From Talinum fruticosum (lineage: Eukaryota; Streptophyta; Magnoliopsida; Caryophyllales; Talinaceae), in NCBI GenBank assembly GCA_021018815.1, contig JAITYX010000042.1, positions 4,950,001-5,014,000 on the forward strand: a stretch of 64,000 bases of DNA, in the 5' to 3' direction. The position numbers were made by a program, and so were the translations under genes. The notes below the pieces were generated by a model that saw only the letters and a list, made by a program, of their open reading frames with translations, had not been told where the DNA came from and ran no database searches. This document shows, in pieces, positions 58,175 through 64,000 of this stretch; position 1 is the stretch's first letter; the number at the start of each line of letters is the position of its first letter.

Positions 58175-61100
58175 ACAACTTCCTGTGTTGGTTTTTTTGC
58201 TTTGGGCTGTGGATGCTTGGACACCGTTTGATGAGTTCAAGGTGTCTGCTCGTGTTCAAGGCATTTGTTCTGAACTCCACCTGATTCCATTTGGTCTTTT
58301 TCATGGCGTGGGGCTTATGCACCTCAGGCCTATCCTGGCCTGAGTGTTCTGCATCCTTCTCCAATATTTAAGAGGATGCTTGAGGAAACTACCCTTAAGC
58401 TTCGACCAAAGGACCTTAGGTATGCCTGTAAGCATAGCCAAGACTGTGAAAATTGCCCCCTCCCCTATTTCAAATATCTGTAATTGTTATCCTTTAAGCT
58501 ACATCTGAAACTGCCTCTCTGACAGTTCATGGAAGGGGTAAGGCTGTACGTATCTTGAGTTCCCCAGACACCACCTTGATAGTGGTGGGACGCATGCTGT
58601 GGATGGTGGGGTTTTTTTTTGTTGTCGTTGTTGTTGTTGTTATGTGTTACTTTTAAGTGCTTGTGATGATAAGTAAAATACCAAAACTCTCCATGTCTGT
58701 CTCATTCTTGTCTCATTTATCTCATTTATTTGGTCTCTGTCATGTGTGAGCCATTGAAAGTTCATAGTATTTGAATGTCATTTGAAGCACTGATAAGGTT
58801 AGGAAGCTTTAAGTTCAAGTTTTTGAAAAATTCTGCTGATGCTAGGTTCTGTAAGCCTTTGGACTGTTTACTGTTCTAGTGGACATTTTTGGCAATCATT
58901 CACCGAGAACCAGTTATGGATCTTGTGTGTCTGTTGTATTGCCTCACTTTATGAAACTTGCAATGTCAGAGGTTAAATCTATGTACAATATGGAATTCAT
59001 GATAGCCTTTCTAGGTTGCTCAAGGATACTATTAATATTCAGATTGAGTCTCTGAGACTTTGGATAGTCGAAAGGGAAGTCAACACCATATGTCTATTAT
59101 GAGTCACCCCCTCTTTTGGAATCTGATCGATGTTCCGTAAATTGGTTATGTTAGTTACATTTGAATCCTGCCTCCCCTGTGCCAAAAGAGAGCCGCAATC
59201 CTAGGGCATCCTGTCTCTGCAAACAAAATCATTTTGTGCAGGCCAGACTGAATAGAGGCAGAATCAAGAATATTAGGACATTACAATATTGATACCATGA
59301 CCTCTATTTTCCTACTACTACTACTACTACTACTACAACAACTATTATGTTTGTTTCTAAATTTTCTTTTCGTGTCTCTTTTAAACAAAGTGTTTGCTTT
59401 TGGGGTAAGGTTGTACAGTTATGGACTCCCTACTCAAGGAGGCAAGGGTCATCATTCACTTTGACTAATAATATGGTGCTCTCCGTACTAGACTACTACA
59501 GCTCCAGCCTTCTCACCTCTTTATCATGGCCTTTTTTTCCCTAAAAACAGAAAAAAAAACTAAGATTATGCCCCTTCTTATAGGAGCTTTGTTTTTAAAT
59601 TCTTACATTTACGCACTTGAAGATGCACGAACTCGCGCTCTTGCATGCACACACACACACACACACACACACATGGTCGTAGAGATGCATTAGAATTTTT
59701 GTAACTAATCTTCTCCTTTATTCCCTCTTTCTTTGGCACCTTTCCTTTCATCCTGACCACCTGTGCCTGCCTCTCTGCAGTAATCTTCGTGCCCTGCTCT
59801 CTAGTTGCATCCCTCCTTTTCACCAGCCAGAGTCTTGGGGGTTTAATAATGTATTTGGTTGCTATGTAGAAAGCAAATTGGCTTCCCTGTGGCATCCATA
59901 GCTTTCTTAAGGTGTGGGTGAGTTTGGGCTGGATCATTTTGCTTAACTTTTCATCTTGAGTCTACCGTGCTTAGAATGTTGAATAACCTGACTGGCATAA
60001 TATGCTGTGAAATGTGATTTTATTTGAAGATGACTGTGCTAAGTGTTATGCATGCTTAATCTTTGTTTAATACCACACATCTTAGAGATACACAGAATTG
60101 CATGACAAACACTGGTAGAAGGTCAGAATTGCTGTATAGCATATGACCTTTCGACATAGCAAACCTTTTGTTGGGTTTCACCTGGAAAAATGTAGCTGGA
60201 ACTGAATTAAAGTTGCAATCAGGTGATGTTGGCCCCTTCTACTGACATTTTATTGCTTGTTCACTTTGCATGTTGCATTCTCATATGGTAGAAGAAATTC
60301 GTAAGAATTTTCCTTTGAGGGAATAAATACATAATAAAATTGTTGAAACAGAAGCTAAATACAAGTGTAGTAGTCTTCTATAGTGCAGCTAAACTGATAG
60401 GGAACTAGCAATATTACCCATCTTTATTTCTTTTCTTAAGACTTGGGGATTATTTTAGAGCTCTATCATAAATTTTACAGATCCATTTTAGTTTGAGAAC
60501 TGTGGAAAATTTTTTAGCCCTTGAAAAAAATTTCATGTGATAGCACATGACTCATACATAAAAACAATCCTTTGAGCCCGTGGTAAATTTATTTCCGGAT
60601 TGCACCTAAAAAAAAAGTCAATCACAAAGCACTACAAAAAGTTTCAGAACCTTTAATCTCTCGAACTAAAGATTGAATAGAAAACGTGAAAACAGAGGGG
60701 ATCCTATGCTGTGATATCTTCGTTGAGATTCCCATCTTATTTTATGTGCATGAGGTCCCAAAGAGAATGGCATCAGCTTTCTATAGACCCATATGTTGTT
60801 GTCTACGTTCCATGTTAAAAAGGGAAAAAGGGCATATATACTGATCTGTCTGCTGCAGCATTAACTGCGTATAGATTACTCAGAAGCCAGAAATAGCATT
60901 TATTCCTAGCAGCAAGAAAATGTTGTTGCTATGTTTGGCGCCCAACCGAACATTTGCTGAAAAATTCTGACCTTTCTACTTGGAGAAGTCTCGGCATGGA
61001 TCTTTCAAGTTAGCATTTGGAGATGTTCAAATATTTATTATCTTATATTTGTTATCTCCAAAAATATAGTGTTGCATGTTGTCTGAGTGTGGCAAACAGG

Positions 61101-62043
61101 AGTAGTGGACAGATATAAAACTGACAATTAGCACTGCATTGGAATTTAGTAGGGAAGCATCTTTGGAGTTCTTGTGATCATATTTTGTCTGCTTCTGTTA
61201 ACTTGCAATTGTCTCTGTTGAACAATTGTGATATTTTTAACCTGTGTCTGCTACTACAAAATATCATACTTATGCTGCCTCTTGTATTTGCAGTTCTGAA
61301 TTTTTTCCTTTGCTGCAGAAAGCTATAGTCTCAGTGGATCTTCTCTCTGCTTGATATCAGGCAGAAGGCGATCAGGTTAGCGGCAATTGTTAGGGTTAAT
61401 TTCTGGATCTATTGAAAATACATTCATGATTTTTCCGGAAGCTGGTCTTATAGAAGACACAGAAATCCCAGATCAACAAAGGGAGCTTAAAGTGAGAGGA
61501 GACCACCAATGGAGCAATCTAGTGGCATTTGCCCACGTTGCTCTCAAGGATATCTGCAGTTCATATCGGACTAGAGGCATCTAGGAGGTAGTGAATTTGC
61601 AACTCCTAACCCACATTCCGGTGGTTCTTTGATGATGGTGGCATGAATCTTTATTTATCAAATGCACCCGGGAAAAGCCAAGAAGTGGATATAGTAGGTG
61701 GCAACCCCCGCCCCCTCCAAAAAAAATTAAAAAGAAAAGAAAAAAGGAAGTGTTTGGCCACCTTTGATGCCACTTTCGGGAGGGTTAAGAAACTTCCTCA
61801 CCGTCCCGAAAAATTGTACTTGCTACCTAAGATCTGAAAAATGTTGGTAAAGAGAGTTCAAAAACTGTAGATTTGTATGATACTCGTACTCTCCAAGGCC
61901 GGATGAATGGGTTAGGAAAAGCTTTGTATGGAAGCGTCTTGTGAAAAATGGAGTTTCAGCACATGTTTGTTCGTGCAGAGTTCAGTAATAAATCTTTCTT
62001 TACAGATGTTACCAGTGTGCAGAAGTCTATTGAACATAGTATA
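58175..62043. other. IPK1 3' flank and gene-free DNA
   Basis: Begins with the IPK1 3' UTR. The base composition is less AT-rich than other spacers, and acceptor-like sites occur (for example TTTGCTGCAG before 61320), so part may be transcribed, but no protein was recognised. Microsatellites: (GTT)n at about 58620-58640, (CTA)n at about 59317-59336, (CA)n at 59648-59673. Confidence 0.4.
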
Positions 62044-62315
62044 CTGTCCTTTTTTAAAATATACGTCGTTTTAAAGTTACGAGGAAATATTAAGAAAACA
62101 TAAAATTTATGATAAATTTTATGTTAAAAGATCAAATTGCCTCCTATATTTTATTGGAATTGAAGAAAATTAATTAAGAAAAAAAAGAAACAAAGCAATT
62201 AATAAGTACAAAATTGGTAAATTAATAATTAATATGTCATTAGAATTGTAAAGTGATAAGTATTGTGAAATGAGAAAATTTAGTTAAAGTGATGTATATT
62301 TTGAAACGAAGGGAG
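62044..62315. mobile_element. Stowaway-type MITE
   Basis: A 272-bp AT-rich element flanked by TA (62042-62043 and 62316-62317). Ends are CTGTCCTTTTTTAAAATATA and GTATATTTTGAAACGAAGGGAG, imperfect inverted repeats of the CTCCCTCCGT class. It shares long blocks with the reverse complement of 18727-19019. Non-coding; mobilised by Tc1/mariner transposases elsewhere. Confidence 0.8.
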
Positions 62316-63577
62316 TAACATTAGGGTCCCTAATTGAGATAAGGATAAAAAATAAAATATTTTTATTTTTATTGAATGTTTCCAAAATCAAAGCATCAGA
62401 TGGTTTCGCATCAAAAAAAAAAAAAAAAAGCATTAGATGGTTTAATTCAAACTTATCCATCAATTATTATAATTCAAGTTGGAGAATCGTTTTGAAAGCA
62501 AATTTTGTAAATTTATAATAAAGGATAAAAATATGATACATCGACCCTTTGCATCAAATTAATGGAAATAAAATTACTAATTCTTATCAAATGAGAATAA
62601 TGTTACTCTATCTAAATTTTAAATATTCCATGTAGACAAAAGGTGAGCATACCAAAATAAATAAAAGCTATTAAAAGTGGGTTTGCTGTGATCCCCGAAA
62701 AAAGAAAAAAAGAAAAAAAAAGAAAGAAGGCACAATGCAATACTACTGCTGGTTAGGACTCGCCATAACAGTTTTCCACAACCTTGACTTCACCCATGGT
62801 TTTTGAAAGGTTTTCTCCCTTTAGAAATGAGCCATGGAAACAACACTATTCGTGCCTAAATTGCAGGGCCTATAGTATTCCGACATGGATTCTGAGTTTA
62901 ACACCAAAGAAAAAGAAGGGGGAGGGTTATAGTCGACGTTGGGGCAGAGAAGGTGAAGTATTGGCAACATAGTCACTTCTCATTCACCAAAAAGAATCAA
63001 GGAAATAGCACACAATTCTCACAATTTGAGAAAATCCCATAATGCTTACAGGACCGACACCTCTAAATGTTGGTAGTATCATAAATCCGTCTCTTTTCAA
63101 CCTGTCTCATACTCTTCGAATTACTACAAACAGAGTGATTGAAGCTCTGATATGGCCTGCTCAAATAATCTCTTCTTGTCATCCCTCATTACTCCGTCCC
63201 CAAATAGCATACTTCACCAAATTGCCTTGCTTTCTACTTCTTGTGTGAAGTACCACATTATTGAATGCCTTTTATATGATGTCTTACAGGAACCAACCTC
63301 TGTGAAGTGAAAGGCTGCATAAACATAACCTCTACCCCTAACCTTTGTCTGTAGAGGTTAACCTTATGATAGGCACCAGGGTAATAGTATGATATGTACC
63401 CGTTAAAAAGTTCCAGCCTCAATAGGCCACCAAGCACATACATGATATAGTAATCATCAGCCAATATGTATGCAGCCGCTCTGGGTTGGAGTTTCCAGGT
63501 AAAGCTTCTGCAACGTGAGAAAGCCATGACAGTCTACAGGGAAATGATATCATGAATGGCAACATAAATGAGTCAGC
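62316..63577. other. Intergenic DNA and PPR gene 3' flank
   Basis: No gene. ACTCCGTCCCCAAATAG near 63190 resembles one end of another Stowaway element. The reading frame at 63258-63527 (minus) lies just downstream of the PPR stop codon, has no known domain and is probably 3' UTR. Confidence 0.4.
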
Positions 63578-64000
63578 TTAATCCATGCTCTTTACAGAAG
63601 CCTTCTGGTGCCCAGATTTCTCCATTTCTTTCCCAAGAACATCCAATATTGTGTCAGTGACGTGATTTGGTGAACACCCTGCATCTAACATGATCCTCAA
63701 AAACCTGTGTGCATCTTTCAGTCTACCTGCTTTTGTATGAATTTCAATAAGTGTATTGAAGGTAACAACATCAGGGTTTATCCCACTATTTCTCATTTGC
63801 TCAAAAAGCTTGAGGGCTTCATCAATTCTACCAGCCTTCCCAAGGGCATTTATAAGAGTGTTATACATAACTATATCAAGATAACCACCCTCCTTCAATA
63901 ACTTATTTAGAATGGAGCTAGCTAGATCTGCTCTTCCCATCTTTCCCAAGCTTTGGATTATAATATTGTATGTTGCTACATCTGCTGGACAAAGGTTCTC
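63578..64000 (-). CDS. Pentatricopeptide repeat protein, C-terminal part
   Basis: Organelle RNA-binding PPR protein of the P class; only the last 140 codons or so are inside the window, and the frame is open through position 64000. Three tandem 35-residue motifs are visible: one starting VATYNIIIQSLGKMGRADLA, one starting IVMYNTLINALGKAGRIDEA and ending NSGINPD, and one starting VVTFNTLIEIHTKAGRLKDA and ending DAGCSPN. A short non-repeat tail follows (HVTDTILDVLGKEMEKSGHQ...). No E, DYW or SMR domain follows, so editing or nuclease activity is not suggested. The target organelle and RNA cannot be told without the N-terminus. Confidence 0.9.
   Translation of the reverse strand, partial: ENLCPADVATYNIIIQSLGKMGRADLASSILNKLLKEGGYLDIVMYNTLINALGKAGRIDEALKLFEQMRNSGINPDVVTFNTLIEIHTKAGRLKDAHRFLRIMLDAGCSPNHVTDTILDVLGKEMEKSGHQKASVKSMD

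Noticed and set aside
61387..61584. 65-codon frame downstream of IPK1
   Set aside because: Begins at TTG, no known family, isolated.
63258..63527. 89-codon minus frame near the PPR gene
   Set aside because: Lies just downstream of the PPR stop and resembles no family; probably 3' UTR.
1..64000. CRISPR arrays, bacterial operons, rRNA or intact tRNA genes
   Set aside because: None seen; the tRNA-like boxes found belong to SINE-like elements.

Overview
This window is nuclear DNA from a flowering plant, probably a eudicot. It shows GT-AG split genes, AT-rich intergenic DNA, a Ty1-copia retrotransposon, Stowaway-type MITEs and tRNA-type SINE relics. The proteins are typically plant: an ASR stress protein pair, a large subunit of ADP-glucose pyrophosphorylase, plastid ribosomal protein bL31c, and inositol-pentakisphosphate 2-kinase. 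I do not assign a species. Exon borders were read by hand from splice signals, reading phase and family conservation.

Layout. 1-2005: AT-rich DNA with a GC-rich tandem duplication. 2006-4370 (-): BTF3/NAC-beta, with an intron in its 5' UTR. 5222-8712 (+): two tandem ASR genes that share a promoter block and a 3'-UTR hairpin. 9606-18348 (-): two tandem DFR-like reductases with matching six-exon structures; intron 3 of the second copy has expanded around a repeat. 18727-22544: a MITE, a degenerate repeat, a (TA)n tract and a deleted Ty1-copia element with both LTRs. 22998-27889 (-): AGPase large subunit, 14 coding exons, 519 aa. 29868-30118: a SINE-like element. 31379-31774 (+): intronless bL31c. 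31775-44202: about 12 kb without a supportable gene, holding SINE relics, microsatellites and possible LTR debris. 44203-44982 (+): an intronless DUF4408/DUF761 protein. 44983-52150: gene-poor. 52663-58174 (+): IPK1, seven exons, with an apparent one-base deletion in exon 1. 62044-62315: a clear Stowaway MITE. 63578-64000 (-): the 3' end of a PPR gene that runs off the window.

The genes do not form a pathway cluster. The local theme is tandem duplication (ASR pair, reductase pair) followed by repeat insertion. I found no evidence for an entirely new biological system. The observations most worth a second look are the IPK1 frameshift, the identical hairpins in the two ASR 3' UTRs, the substitutions in a normally invariant AGPase active-site block, the Ser in the DFR specificity position of both reductases, and a repeat family that links three loci.
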